DNA from: Beta vulgaris subsp. vulgaris
Lineage: Eukaryota; Streptophyta; Magnoliopsida; Caryophyllales; Amaranthaceae
Length of the DNA stretch: 64,000 nucleotides
NCBI RefSeq assembly: GCF_026745355.1
Contig: NC_079210.1
Location: 18,394,271 to 18,458,270 of the forward strand
Reading direction: 5' to 3'
The position numbers and the translations under genes were made by a program. Numbering within the stretch: the stretch's first letter is position 1; every line of letters starts with the position of its first letter. Positions 43,300 to 55,200 of the stretch are shown piece by piece. The notes beneath the pieces were generated by a model. That model was not told where the DNA came from. It saw only the letters and a list, made by a program, of their open reading frames with translations, and made no database searches.

Positions 43300-44047
43300 C
43301 GGGAAAATCAATTAGTTGTGGCAACGCCATGAAATTTGCCACGGGAAAACAATTACTCGTGGCAAAACTAAGATTTTTGCCACGGGAAATCAACTGCCCG
43401 TGACATAAATTTCACTAGGTTTTGAACTTTTGGTCAAAATCTATTTTCCCCGTGGGTAAGGGAAATTATGCCACGGATTTGGAATTCCCGTGGCATAATT
43501 CGTGGCACAAGTGCCAATTTGTTGTAGTGGTCCTTGAGTCTTTTTGGTGTCCTAGAGTAGTTTGCCGTTGCGTTTTGGTGTCGTTTGTGTTGCTTCGCAA
43601 GTTCTCGAGGTGGCTCATGGCTTTGGTTGGGGTGCTCTCACCATGTGGGAGCTGATTTTGTTGCTTCTAACTCGGAGTTACCGCTCCTAACTAGATCTCC
43701 AGCTGAACTTGGGCGGCAGTTTTGGATGGGCTGCAGGTCATCAGGAGCTAGCGGTCCATGTTGGAGCAAGCGCTCCCCAAGAACCCATAGAGCGAGCGCC
43801 CTGTGAAGGAGCGGGCGCTTCCCTGTGCTCTGGTCGACGCTTCGCTTTCTCCGCCATGTTTTAATGTTTTATTTTGAGTGCCATATAAAAGCAAAAGGGG
43901 GGAAGAATGTAAAAGGGGGACTGATTCTACTTCTTTAGTTTTAGTTTTAAGCTTTAAAAACCAGGGGGAACACTTAGTTAAGGAGAGAAAGAAAAGAGAG
44001 AAGGGGTGACAACTTCAAACTCTTGAGGATCTCAACCAATTTATGCA

Positions 44048-45182
44048 ATCTTAGTTCGATACTTTGGTTATTTTTTTGATAGGTCAGATTTTTTTTAGTC
44101 GAAAATTTTATTAGTTCGATACTTTGGTTATTTTTGTTATTTGGAAACTGTAATTAGTGTATGCATTATTGTTTTATTACCTTTAAGTTTTACTTGTTGT
44201 ATTGTGAGAATGGGTAGTATAGGAAGGGCATATAGGACAAAACTATTATATGCCTGCATTAAATAGTTGGTTCAGCATGTTTATATTTTTCTTCCCTGCT
44301 AAGTATTTATATTTTTCTTCCCTGATAACTGTTTATATTTTTCCTCTTCCTTGCTAATTGTTATATTTTGTGACTATGATGTTAATGGTAACTCTATTAT
44401 TTGTTGTTGGAAATTGCGTTCAGGGAGAGTACTAAATAAATCTATTGAATATGTTTATTTGTTGTAGATCCTTAACCATGTCTGCCAGGTGAGGTAATAG
44501 AGTAGGAAGTTACCAAAATCCTATTGTAATAAGTGATGATGAAGTGATAATAATAATATACCCATCAATGATAATAACTATACCAGACTAGATTGGGATA
44601 TGCGTTCTATATTAAGGTCAGGGTGGACAGCATGATGAGCTCATTGTGGAGTTCGATCGTGCTAGAGGTCAGACCAGATTAGACATTTAATGTGCTTCCT
44701 TCATGTATGAAACTGATTCAGAGTCAGAGGATGAAGAGCCTTAACCTCCAAGAAGATCTAAAAGACCAAATAGATATGTAGACTACTACATTGAGGACAT
44801 AAATGAGTTTGAAGATGAGATCTTCACGCTTGAATGGTACAAGAAATCTAGGACAAGAATGATAATGTGGTACCTTAGATCACAATTTATGCATTTATGA
44901 TTAAGGAAAACAATATAGTATAACAATATAATAATGTTGGATGATTGACCAACAATTATTAGAGTTGTTTTATAGTACTTTTGTTTTAGGAAAGTATAAT
45001 GTTATAGTTACAATTATTTAATAATACCCTTTTGGAGGAATAAAAGTTAATTATTTATTTATTCAAGTGAGCAAGAATTTATTATGGGCACGTGTTGAGA
45101 ATCTTTTTATTAATTAAATTTTTATTATGTGATTAAATTCTTGTTTGTTTCCACGTCTATGTTTTGATGTGAATATTTTCTC
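44048..45182 (+). other. Chromovirus leader and decayed gag N-terminal region
   Basis: Two copies of TTAGTTCGATACTTTGGTTA occur at 44051 and about 44111. TTTATATTTTTCTTCCCTG-type units are repeated near 44280-44350. From about 44470 codon-like sequence in broken frames (ATGTCTGCCAGG, AATAAGTGATGATGAAG) resembles the start of a chromovirus gag. No intact ORF or PBS. Confidence 0.45.
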
Positions 45183-46187
45183 ATGGATGATTATGTGATT
45201 GCTAGAGAACATTTCATGTTATACTTGGAACTATTTGAGAAATTGTTTGTTGATGAGCTCTTGTTTGATCAAATCAAATGTTGCCTTCATAGCTTACTTC
45301 CAGGTCACGAAAACAATAACCTAGCTGCTGCTATTCGCCTCTTGGCGGAAAAATTGACTCAAGAGAGAGCTGAGCGTCCTGATACTATTGGAGACATGTT
45401 TGAGAGGCTAGATAAGATTAAGCCACCATACTATAAGGGGCAAGCTGATCCTACCTTCCTAGAAAATTGGATTAGGGAGTTTAGAAAATTTGGGGTTGTG
45501 AATTGTCCTGAGAATATGAGAGTGGGTCAGGCTATACTGTACCTTAAGGATGAGGCTGATTTATGGTGGAGGGGGAATGAAGCTAGATTGAGTGTTGTGG
45601 AAGGATTCAATTGGGATGCTTTTGTGATTGCCTTGAGAGGGAAGTTTTACCCAGCGTTTATGAGGAAGCAGAAGGCCCACGAGTTCATTAACCTTAGGAT
45701 GGGTAGTATGACCATCTCTGAGTATTATAGTAAATTCATAGCATTGTCGAGGTTTGCACCTAAGGTTGTAGCTATTGAGGAGTGGAAGGCTCAGAGGTTT
45801 GAGCAAGGGTTGACTGATGAGATACAGTTGGGGTTAGGAGGTGAGACCTTTACATCAATAGATATTGTGTATGGGATAGCAGCTCATATTTATGGACTCC
45901 AGTCGAGGAGGGATAAGAAGAATGTTGTGGTAGGTGAGAAAAGGAAGGACTTTGCTGGGGGAAACCAGGGGAATTTCAAGAAAAACAGGAATGGTAATGG
46001 GAATTTCCAAGGGAGGAGCAACCAGGATAACCGCAATAGGGGTCGAGCTGAAAGAGTGTATCAATGCAAGAAGTGTAACAACAATCACCCTGGTAGAGAC
46101 TGTAAGGGAGACCAAGTGACTTGTAACTACTACCAAAATAAAGGCCATAGGGAGTATGAGTGTTATACTAAGCAGAGCAAAGAATAG
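45183..46187 (+). pseudogene. Chromovirus gag with two zinc knuckles
   Basis: A 334-codon open frame. The capsid domain is clear: FERLDKIKPPYYKGQADPTF, LYLKDEADLWWRG, FVIALRGKFYPAFMRKQKAH, EFINLRMGSMTISEYYSKFI and RFEQGLTDEIQLGL. A basic Gly/Asn-rich linker follows, then CKKCNNNHPGRDC and CNYYQNKGHREYEC. The second knuckle has Tyr in place of a Cys (CX2C lost), and the stop after QSKE comes early, separating gag from protease. The ORF start is the first Met, not necessarily the native start; the N-terminal 60 residues look unusual for the family. Confidence 0.85.
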
Positions 46188-46217
46188 AAAGGCAATGAGA
46201 GTGGTAACTAGGTCAGA

Positions 46218-48300
46218 TTGGGGTACAACCAGTCTACAAACCAAGTTTCTAAGCCTGTAGGACTACAGAACAGCCAAGGGAACTATAGTAAGCCTGCTAG
46301 TGAGAACCTCTACGAAAATAAGACTGCAAGTAAACTGTACGTGATGAGTCGCAATGAAGCTGATAAATCTATCGACGTAGTTTCTGATAGATTTTCTATT
46401 AACTCCGTACTTGTTAAAACATTGTTTGATTCGGGGGCGACTTATTCTTTTGTGTCGTCATCTGTCCTAAAGAATCTGGGGTTGGTAGATTATGAAGAAA
46501 TTGACTTGTCTATCAGTATACCTACTAGGGAGATCATAAGGTGTACCAAATTGTTTATAAATTTGCCTCTGAAGATAGGGGAGTGTGTATTTTCATCGGA
46601 CTTAATAGAATTCACTTTGGGAGACCTAGATGTTATTCTTGGGATGAGCTGATTAAGTCTTTACAAGGTGAAAATAGACTGTGAGGTTCAGAAGGTAGTA
46701 CTGTGAAACCCTTTGGGAAAATTGACCTCCTATATACGCTTTGGGAAGCCTAAGAAATTTGGGGTTATTTCTGCGATGGGTGAGGAAGTTAATGAAAAAG
46801 GGGTGTGAAATATTTTTCTGTATTGTGCATAATGTGAGTAAAGAAGTTGGAGTGAATCTTGAGGATGTTCCAATCGTGAATGAGTTTATTGATGTATTTC
46901 CAAGTGAGATTTTAGGTATGCCACCTGCTAGAGCTGTTGAGTTCACCATAGACTTAGTTCCTGGAACTGCACTTATATCTAAGGCACCCTATAGAATGGC
47001 ACCACCTCAGATGAGTGAATAGAAGATGCAATTGCAAGAATTACTAGATAAGGGTTATATTAGGCCTAGTGCATCACCTTGAGGAGCTCCTGTGTTGTTT
47101 GTGAAGAAATAGGATGGAAATATGAGGTTGTGTATTGATTATAGAGAACTGAACAATGTAACCATCAAGAATAATTATCCTTTGCCTAGAATATATGACC
47201 TATTCGATCAGTTGAATGGAGCGGGTGTGTTCTTGAAAATTGATTTGCGTTCGGGGTATCACCAATGGAGGGTAGGTGATAAGGAGGTACCTAAGACCGC
47301 CTTTAGGATGCATTATGGTCACTATGAGTTCACTATAATGCCATTTGGGTTAACCAATGCTCCTGCTATATTTATGGACTTAATGAATAGGATTTTCCAT
47401 GAGTTTCTGGATAAGTTTGTAGTGGTTTTCATTAATGACATACTGATATATTCGAGGAATGAGGTAGATCATGATGAGCACTTGAGAATTATTTTGGAGA
47501 CGTTTAGGAAGAACCAATTGTATGCCAAGTTCTCTAAGTGTGAGTTCCGTATGGAGAAAGTAGCATTTTGGGTCACTATGTGTCTAAGGAAGGAGTCTCT
47601 ATAAAACCTTCTAAGATTCAAGCCGTGAGTGAGTGGCCAACTCCAAAGAATGTGTCAGACATCCCTAGGTCTAGCTGGCTATTATAGAAGATTTGTGAGA
47701 GATTTCCCGAAGATAGTGAGGCCCATGACCAACTTGATGAAGAAAGAGTCAAAATTTGAGTGGAGTGAAGAAGCCTTTCAGATTCTGAAGCAACGTTTAA
47801 CCTCCGCACCTGTTTTAACCCTGCCTAACGGGAATGAGGGATTTGAGGTGTATAGTGATGCTACGAAGAATGGTTTGGGATGTGTGTTACAACAGAATGG
47901 GAAGGTAATTGCGTATGCGTCGCGTCAGTTGAAGCCTTATGAGGCTAATTACCCTACCCACGATCTAGAGTTAGCTGCCATAGTGTTTGCATTGAAAATT
48001 TGGAGACATTACCTCTATCGAGTAACTTATAAGATATTTACCGACCATAAGAGCTTGGAATACAATTTCACCCAAAAAGACCTGAATATGAGGCAAAGGA
48101 GATGGTTGAAGTTGATCAAGGATTAAAACCTAAACATCAAGTATCATGAGGGGAAAGCAAATATAGTTGCCGATGCCTTGAATAGAAAGTTGGGTCATAG
48201 TGTGAATGCCTTGATAGTCCCCGAGGAGTTGTGTCGAGATATGCAAAGGGAGCCTAGAAATTTTAAATCCTGGAAAAAGTGAGGAAAGACTGAACACGTC
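46218..48300 (+). pseudogene. Chromovirus protease, reverse transcriptase and RNase H; integrase missing
   Basis: Protease: VLVKTLFDSGATYSFVSSSV with the catalytic Asp-Ser-Gly intact (46407-46460), then a stop at 46650. RT: stops at 47020, 47082 and 47110 break the start. The frame 47122-47604 has [44 protein letters not shown] and the active site [13 protein letters not shown], where Asn replaces the first Asp of the usual I-D-D. RNase H: 47629-48126 with [30 protein letters not shown] and TDHKSLEY. After HEGKANIVADALNRK and VPEELCRDMQRE (48140-48255) the integrase is absent, and the sequence passes to the 3' leader before the polypurine tract. Confidence 0.88.
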
Positions 48301-48554
48301 ATAGTGTGATTGCGATAGAATTTTGCGCTTTTTGTCTATTTTTATGCATTTCATGCTTATTTTGGCGATTTGCATATATTGGTGCAAAATAAATAGATTA
48401 TTCGCATAAGAAAACGTGTTCATGAGTAACACAAGTGTTTTAAAATTGGTAAAAGTGTCCACATGAGTGGTACAGTATTTCTCAAATGAAAGACGAGTTT
48501 AAAACTTTTGAAAATGTGTGAGTCTTTCATGTCAAGTTTCGGGACGAAACTTCT

Positions 48555-48569
48555 TTTAAGAGGGGTAGA
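48555..48569 (+). other. Chromovirus polypurine tract
   Basis: TTAAGAGGGGTAGA lies just before the right LTR and follows the peptide-like TTTCGGGACGAAAC block usual at this point in chromoviruses. Confidence 0.75.
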
Positions 48570-48570
48570 T

Positions 48571-48612
48571 TATAATCCCCTGTAAATTTATGGATTTTAT
48601 AAATATATTTTA

Positions 48613-48666
<54 letters not shown>

Positions 48667-50760
48667 TATATATTTTATATATATATATAATATATATTTA
48701 CATATAATTTAGCTTAAAATAATTTATTTATTTAAATAAGATTGACTATTTTGAAAGTCAAAAGAATTATTTTAAGGATCTAGGAAAGTTAAAATATTTT
48801 CGTTAAGGCATGCTTTGAAAAATGGTTGAAATACTAATTGGATTTGAAAAATAAGTTTAAATGGGCTTAAGGAACCTAAATACCAAGTGGAATAGGGAAA
48901 TGGCTTCTATTGATGTTAGGAGTTTTAAATCATCAATCCTATTCATCATTCAATCCTACTTAAAATCCAATTGCCTTTTCGTAAGCCCAAAAGAAAAACA
49001 TACCTATAAATACCTTGAACCCAATTATTTTACCCACACAAATTTTCTCTCTCCTCACACTTCCCTAGACCGGCGCCCCACTCTTCTCTCTCGCCTTACA
49101 CGTTTTTTTTACTTCTCCTCTTTTCTTTCTTCTTTTTCAAGAAACACTTTCTTCTCCACTAAGAAGCATCAACACCGAAATTACCACACCACACCACACC
49201 CGACTGTTATTTTGAAAGCCTAGGCCGACGCCTCTTCCTTGTTCCTTTTGATCTTGTTGGTTTAATTCTTTTCTTCCTCCTCAAATTTTGACTAAATATT
49301 ATGTATTTATGTTTTGTTTTAGTACTAATTATGATTAATAACTTTAATTTACTATTTTAGTTATGAATCTATGATTATATAAATTATTTATTGAAAGAAT
49401 AAAATTTCAAATTTGATTATTATATTAAGATTCAGTTTTAATTATCAAAGCATGAACTTTTAGCGTATTAAAGATTGGAAAATCATATTAGCATCTTATG
49501 AACTATGAAATTGATTTAACTCGTGAATTTAAGCATGTTTAAGTATGTTTAAAGAGGGTTTTAATAATTTATAAGTTGCTGAAATCTTAGAAAGATTGTT
49601 ATTAATGGAGTTTTATGGATTTTAATGACTAGTATAGTAGTACTATGTTAGGTAATATAAGTAATTCAAGTTTTAATGATAAAAACAACTTTTAAGTATT
49701 TTAAAGTTGGTGGAAATTATTTGGAGTATTGATTTTGAATTATATTTGTTGATTTAGGCGAAGATTACTCAGTAGACGATTTTTAAGGTGATTAAAGGTG
49801 GCCTACCAATTTGTTCACACAAGATACATACATACCTATGTATTATGTGATGTAGTATCATGATTTTAGGTAGGAAAAGTTCTAGTATCATGTATAGGAA
49901 CTTTGTAAGTTCATATATGATTTCTTTTATGATTGGATTTTACATATTTTATGCTTGTATGCGAACATGTATGTATGACATTTGATTATGAGCTGAATGT
50001 CATGTTTGTATGGAATATTGATGCAAGCATGTTGGTTGGGAACTTTATTTATTAATTCACATGGGAGAATTAATATATTTATTGAGTTGGATCATGTTAA
50101 AACATGTGTTCCCTTATTTTATTATTCACTACTCTATGACGACTGTGGGCCTTATTTGGTATGTTGATAATTTATGCCTTTGAAAAGTAAGTGATGAATG
50201 AGCTTTTATGCTCATTCAAGGTCTTCTTTTAGGTTCCTTTTGTGTCCTGAAGTCTTTTTGGTGTCCTAGAGTAGTTTATCGTTGCGTTTTAGTGTCGTTT
50301 GTGTTGCTTCCTAGGTTCTCGAGGTGGCTCATGGCTTTGGTTGGGGTGCTCTCACCATGTGGGAGCTGATTTTGTTGCTTCAAGCTTGGAGCTACTGCTC
50401 CTCACTAGAGCTCCAACTCAACTTTGGCAAAAGTTTTGGATAGGTTGCAGGTCATCAGGACCGAGCGCTCCATGCTAGAGCGAGCGCTCCCCAAGAACCC
50501 ACAGTGCGAGCGCTCTGTGAAGGAGCGGGCCCTCCCCTGTGCTTTGGCCGACACTTTGCTTTCTCCGTCATGATTTAATGTTTTATTTTGAGTGACATAT
50601 AAAAGCAAAAGGGGGGAGAATGTAAAAGGGGATTGATTCTACTACTTTAGTTTTAGTTTTGAGCCTTAAAAACCAGGGGGTAACACTTAGTTAAGGAGAG
50701 AAACAAGAGAGATAAGGGGTGACAACTTCAAACTCTTGAGCATCTCAGCCAATTTATGCA
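48571..50760 (+). repeat. Right direct repeat (3' LTR) of the chromovirus
   Basis: It starts TATAATCCCCTGTAAATTTA (first G of the LTR start changed to A) and follows the left repeat throughout. Compared with it, a TA microsatellite (48613-48700) has expanded, about 55 bp near 50240 is missing, and there is no CACTA element. Confidence 0.8.
48613..48700. repeat. TA dinucleotide microsatellite
   Basis: Long runs of TA with a few interruptions, in the AT-rich beginning of the LTR. The same place in the left repeat (about 37773) has only short TA runs. Confidence 0.95.
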
Positions 50761-51600
50761 CTCTTAGTGGATTTTAAGGTTTAAAATCGACAGTTATTTC
50801 TTGTAATCAGTAAGTTTGTACTTTTTTGCACTTGATTTCAATCCTAGTAGTTGCATGTTTTGAGTTTCTTTAGTTTATCCAATTTCTCTACTCGATTTCT
50901 ACTTGCATGTTGGTAGTTTGTGTTTCTATGTATGCTATGTTGTTTATAATGAGTAGTGAGTAGTCCCATACATTTTAGGGCCTAGGGGTGAAAACCTCTC
51001 TTTGTGACGATGCATAGTTGATTGGAGCATGTTGATGGGATCGTGAATGTGAAAATTGAGTTTTAGTGTAATTCGATTGCAGGTATCTTTCCTTGATTAC
51101 CATTGAAACTCTTCCAAGCTATCGTAATTGTAATTGAGAGGTGAATTTAGGATGTGTAGCTCACTAGACTCACTTGTCTTGAATTCACTAAGAGATTAGG
51201 TCTTTGAGTCAAGATTTTGTGAACTTGATGTACTTAAGCATGTTGAATTGAGTAATTACCACAAGAGTAGGAGTTGCTTATTAGTCTAACATAGTACTAA
51301 TTTGCTTGAGAAGGTGACTAGTTAAAGCATATAGTTCACTTCATCACATCCAAACCTAATTAACTAGTTCTCCATTGACTATCTCTTATGAACTTAGATT
51401 GGAGCCTCATCCCCAAGACCTATTTTCATCATATTGTATTCTCATTATATCTTAATTGCGCGACCTAGTTTGATACAAACCTCAATCCTAGTTGTAACCG
51501 AGACTCATCCTCTAATAGTCCAAAATTTGTGTTCACCATCGGTTCTCCCTTGGGTTCGATCCCTTGCTTGCCCTTGCTACTTGCTAGTGAGTTGTTTTTA
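50761..51600 (+). repeat. Probable continuation of a second LTR type (starting TGATGAATGAGC at 50192)
   Basis: The stretch reads like the transcribed end of an Athila- or Tat-type LTR: AATGAGTAGTGAGTAGTCCC, TTAGGGCCTAGGGGTGAAAA and, near the end, CTCCCTTGGGTTCGATCCC. It is not shared with the left repeat. I infer that an LTR of about 1.4 kb (50192-51600) abuts here and that only its first part is present at 39297-44047. No coding sequence. Confidence 0.5.
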
Positions 51601-52238
51601 TGGCTGAGATTTTGCAGGATGACGTTGACATAATGACATGATGACATTGACATGACGACATGCTGACATAACAACCATGGCGTGAAGACACGAAGCTAGC
51701 TAAGATACAGTAACGGATCTGCTGAAAAAGGAAGGAGCTCAATAAGGCATTAAATCAGCCGTGAAAGCCGCTGGAGAGAATGAATTGTACAAAGGAGTAA
51801 AAAGGATTGTGACGTTGAAGTATAATGAGAAAGATCTTCTATGATCAAGGAAACGTTATTAATGTAATATTCATAGAATTTATGAGTGTATTCGTTGGGA
51901 AAAGTGAGGGGAAGAAAAAAGGCATACAAAAGAAAAAGAAGGATCATTAGGAGAGGACTACGAAACATTTTTTGTACTAAAGGAAACGAAAACATACTCT
52001 GTAACGATTGTCACTAGACTATAGCGACAGTCAACCATAGTAGATTGGTGGATCTCCATCCCCCCGCGATTTTTACCCATCTTCATTGGGGTTTTCCGCG
52101 TCACCATCTTTGTGTGTTCATCACCTTTGATCCCCATTGCATTCATTCTTTGCATTCTTCGCATTGTCGTATACAAAATCTGGTTAAAATCGTCCCAAAC
52201 TTTAATTCTGTCGTAGTAGACAAATTTAGGCATAAACA
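51601..52238 (+). repeat. Tat LTR, first copy, 638 bp
   Basis: It starts TGGCTGAGATTTTGCAGGAT and ends GGCATAAACA. ATGACATGATGACAT-type repeats lie at its start. It matches 58847-59501 with many substitutions, so the two LTRs are not young. Confidence 0.85.
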
Positions 52239-52241
52239 ATT

Positions 52242-52259
52242 TGGCGCCCACCGTGGGGC
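52242..52259 (+). other. Tat primer binding site (tRNA-Lys type)
   Basis: TGGCGCCCACCGTGGGGC is complementary to the 3' 18 nt of plant tRNA-Lys(CUU) including CCA. After it the sequence leaves the tRNA match (ATAACCAG). Confidence 0.9.
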
Positions 52260-52293
52260 ATAACCAGACCAACTACTGTTCAAAATCCATCAA

Positions 52294-55200
52294 ATGGGGG
52301 AAACACCGAATCTCGACGAAATGCAGAGGCAATATGAACAAATGAGAGCAGAATTGCTCGAATTGAAGCAAGCTAATGAGCGATTAGCCACTGACTTCAC
52401 GACGTCGCAAGAAAGGATTCAAAAGTTGCAAGAAGAGTTAGCATCGTCCAAAGCTTCGAAGGTTCGACGTCGCACCAATCTGAACGACATTTCTTACGTG
52501 AGGGACCTCTCTGAGTCAGACGACGAGGAGCCTGAAAACGACGAAGAACTCGAGGATGAAGAGCCCTTGAATAATGAAGAGAACGACCAAGGAGAAGGAG
52601 GAGCGAATCTTATGACAAAGTGCAAGGTCCAGATCGAAAAGCAGAATGACGCTTAATGAAGCTCATGTCCCAGCTACCCGGGGCTCTGACGCCAAGCATC
52701 GTGGAGCATCCATATGGTTATGCGGAATCACCATTCGTAGAGAGGATCGCGAGGGCTGTGCTCCCCAAAAAGCTCAATCTGCCTCCCCTCACTGCTAATT
52801 ACGACGGTTCGACTGATCCAGGCGAGCATGTTGCCCAGTACAAGCAGCGGATGTGGCAAGCGTCAATCCTTGGCATCTGGTAGAAGCTTGTATGTGCAAG
52901 TTTTTGGAGCCACGCTCACGGCCCGCTCTCAAATGGCTCGATCTCTCAAGCCAGGAAGCATTGGCAATTTTTCCACCCTAGTCAACAAGTTCTATGAGAA
53001 GTTTGAAGGTAGTCGTAGCCTGGAAAAGCAGACGAGCGACCTATATGGCGTCGTCCAAGGGCCTAAAGAATCTGTTCCGATATTATAATCTCTTTAATAA
53101 AGAAATGTTAGCATTAAAGATCTTGATACTAAGATGCATTGAATGTTTCAGGAAAGGACTAATTCTGCAATCAAAACTATACAACCGTCTGACGAAGTAC
53201 CCGTGTCAAACGTTCGAGGAAGTCAAGTCACGAGCATTGGCAAGATGAGATGGAAGAAGACGATGCCATCCTCAACACCATATCAACGCGTCGCGCACCA
53301 GAAGCTACCAACGACGGAAGGCTTTTCCCCCAAAAAGAATAATTGGCAAACACCCGTATGGTCGCTCATACCAGGTAAACAATGTTGCTGACGTTGTCGA
53401 AAATGCTGGTAATGACACGAGGACGGAGTCGCCAACCTTCCCAGATCTAGACTCTTATGGATTCTCTGTCGATGTCGGAGGCGTCGTAAATGCCTTAACC
53501 AAAATTGGGGCACCCGTCCGTTGGCGAAAGAAGAGCGACCGACCGGAGGCGCAAAAAGATCAGACAAGGTGGTGTCAGTTCCATCATGATCATGGCCATA
53601 AGACGAAGGAGTGCATTGCGTTGCGATGTGAGGTCGCGTTTATGCTTAATAAGGGTCATCTCAAAGATCTCTTAAGCGACAAAGGTAAAGCCTCCTTTGG
53701 GAGAAATCGCGCACCATCTCCTCGTCCCCACACACGTAAAGGTAATTAATGTTATTTCTGAAGGGTCTGATGTATGTGGACTAACGTACTCCGCAGCCAA
53801 AAGGCTAGCAAGAGAGGGCACCCCCTCGTCCGCCGTTTTTAAATCTTGCAGGTCAGCGGAAGAACGCAAGCTGGAAGCGATGGCAATCACCTTTGATGAC
53901 GATGATGTCTGCGACGTAAGCACATGATGGACTAGTCATATCCTTGACAGTCAGTAATTGCTTGTTGAAGCGAGTGTTGTCGATGGGGCAGCCCAGCTAA
54001 TATAATATTCAAAAGCGCCCTCGAAGGTATGGGATTGTGTGATAAAGATATTACTAAAAAATCTACTGTTTTGGTTGGATTCAGTGGAGAGGCCCAACAC
54101 ACTGTCGGAGAGGTCACGTTGCCAACATTAGCCAAAGGCGTCAACCTGCCGACCAGATTCAACGTTGTAGATTGCCCATCTGCATATAACATCATTCTCG
54201 GCACCCCATGGATACACAAGATGAAAGCCGTCCCATCAACCTATCATCAGACGCTGAAGTTTCCAACCAAGTGGGCGTCCAAGAAATAAAGGGCGAGCAA
54301 AATCTGCAAGAGAATGCTTACAGCTCGTCGCTCAAGCCCCAAAGGTAGCCATCTAGCAATTAAAGGATGGGTCAGCGCCCGACGTGCCCAGTGAGCAGGA
54401 CGTGGATGAAGGGACGCTCGATCCATCCATCCCCGATCATGTCTTTCGAATCGGAACGACGCTGTCGCAAGAAATACGAGGTCATTAATTGATTTTTAAA
54501 GGCTAATCAAGATTGTTTTGCTTGGTCCCATGAGGATATGACAGAATCAGTCCCGACGTCATAACACAAAACTCAACTCGACCCGAGACAAGCCCGTAAA
54601 GCAAAAAAGACGCAATTTGCGCCTGAAAGGAACCAAATCATCAAGGACGAAGTTCAAAAGCTGATCGACACTGGAAAAATTCGCGAGGTAAAATATCCAA
54701 ATTGGCTAGCCAATGTCGTGGTCGTGAGCAAGAAGAACGGGAAGTGGAGAGTCTGCATAGACTTCACGGATTTGAACAAAGCGCGTCCCAAAGATCCATT
54801 CCCTCTACCTTATATCGACGCAATGGTTGACGCGACGGCAGGCCACGAGCTCCTGACGTTCATGGACGCATACTCTGGGTACAACCAAATATTGATGCAC
54901 CCGGACGATCAGGAAAAGACCGCGTTCATCAGTGACAAATGTATATATTGTTATAAGGTTATGCCTTTTGGTTTGAAAAATGCAGGTGCCACCTATCAAA
55001 GATTGGTCAACCAAATGTTCAAAGATCAATTGGGCGACACCATGGAAGTATACATAGATGACATGCTCGTCAAATCCAAGCAAGCAAGCGACCACGTCCA
55101 ACACTTGTCGGAGGCTTTCGACGTCCTGCGAAGGTATGGCATGAAATTAAATCCCACTAAATGTACGTTTGGAGTGTCTGCAGGAAAGTTCCTTGGATAT

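Larger units (their letters stand above)
39402..43529. mobile_element. CACTA transposon, 4128 bp, non-autonomous, carrying host gene fragments
   Basis: The ends are CACTACAACAAATAACTACT and, inverted, CACTACAACAAATTGGCACT, flanked by the 3-bp duplication GTC (39399-39401 and 43530-43532). Many subterminal CCGTGGC and GCCACGG words lie at 39418-39730 and 43310-43510. No transposase was found. The interior holds an SCC2-like gene fragment (40890-41493, minus), an RTE-like tail, a second CACTA end, and an open stretch at 41901-42245 of unknown origin. The right-hand copy of the same LTR (near 50240) lacks the element. Confidence 0.92.
37731..44047 (+). repeat. Left direct repeat (5' LTR) of the chromovirus, split by CACTA
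   Basis: Pieces 37731-39401 and 43533-44047. It starts TGTAATCTCCCGTAAATTTA; a TATA box (TATAAATA, 38099-38106) precedes a CT-rich leader. At 39297 the sequence changes to TGATGAATGAGC, the point where the related solo LTR (16265) takes a different course. The second part has its own TATA box (CATATAAAAGC, about 43886). No tRNA-Met primer site follows at 44048, so the junction is either mutated or not a true LTR end. Confidence 0.7.
37731..50760 (+). mobile_element. Tekay/Del-type chromovirus (Ty3/gypsy), defective, with CACTA insertion in the left LTR
   Basis: Two direct repeats of about 2.19 kb (37731-44047 less the CACTA element; 48571-50760) flank gag, protease, RT and RNase H. The integrase is missing. 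The element cut the mariner transposase at 37730. The left flank is taaaa and the right flank ctctt, so no target duplication is seen. The distal 0.56 kb of both repeats matches the beginning of a different LTR type that continues to 51600, so the exact right border is uncertain. Confidence 0.75.
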
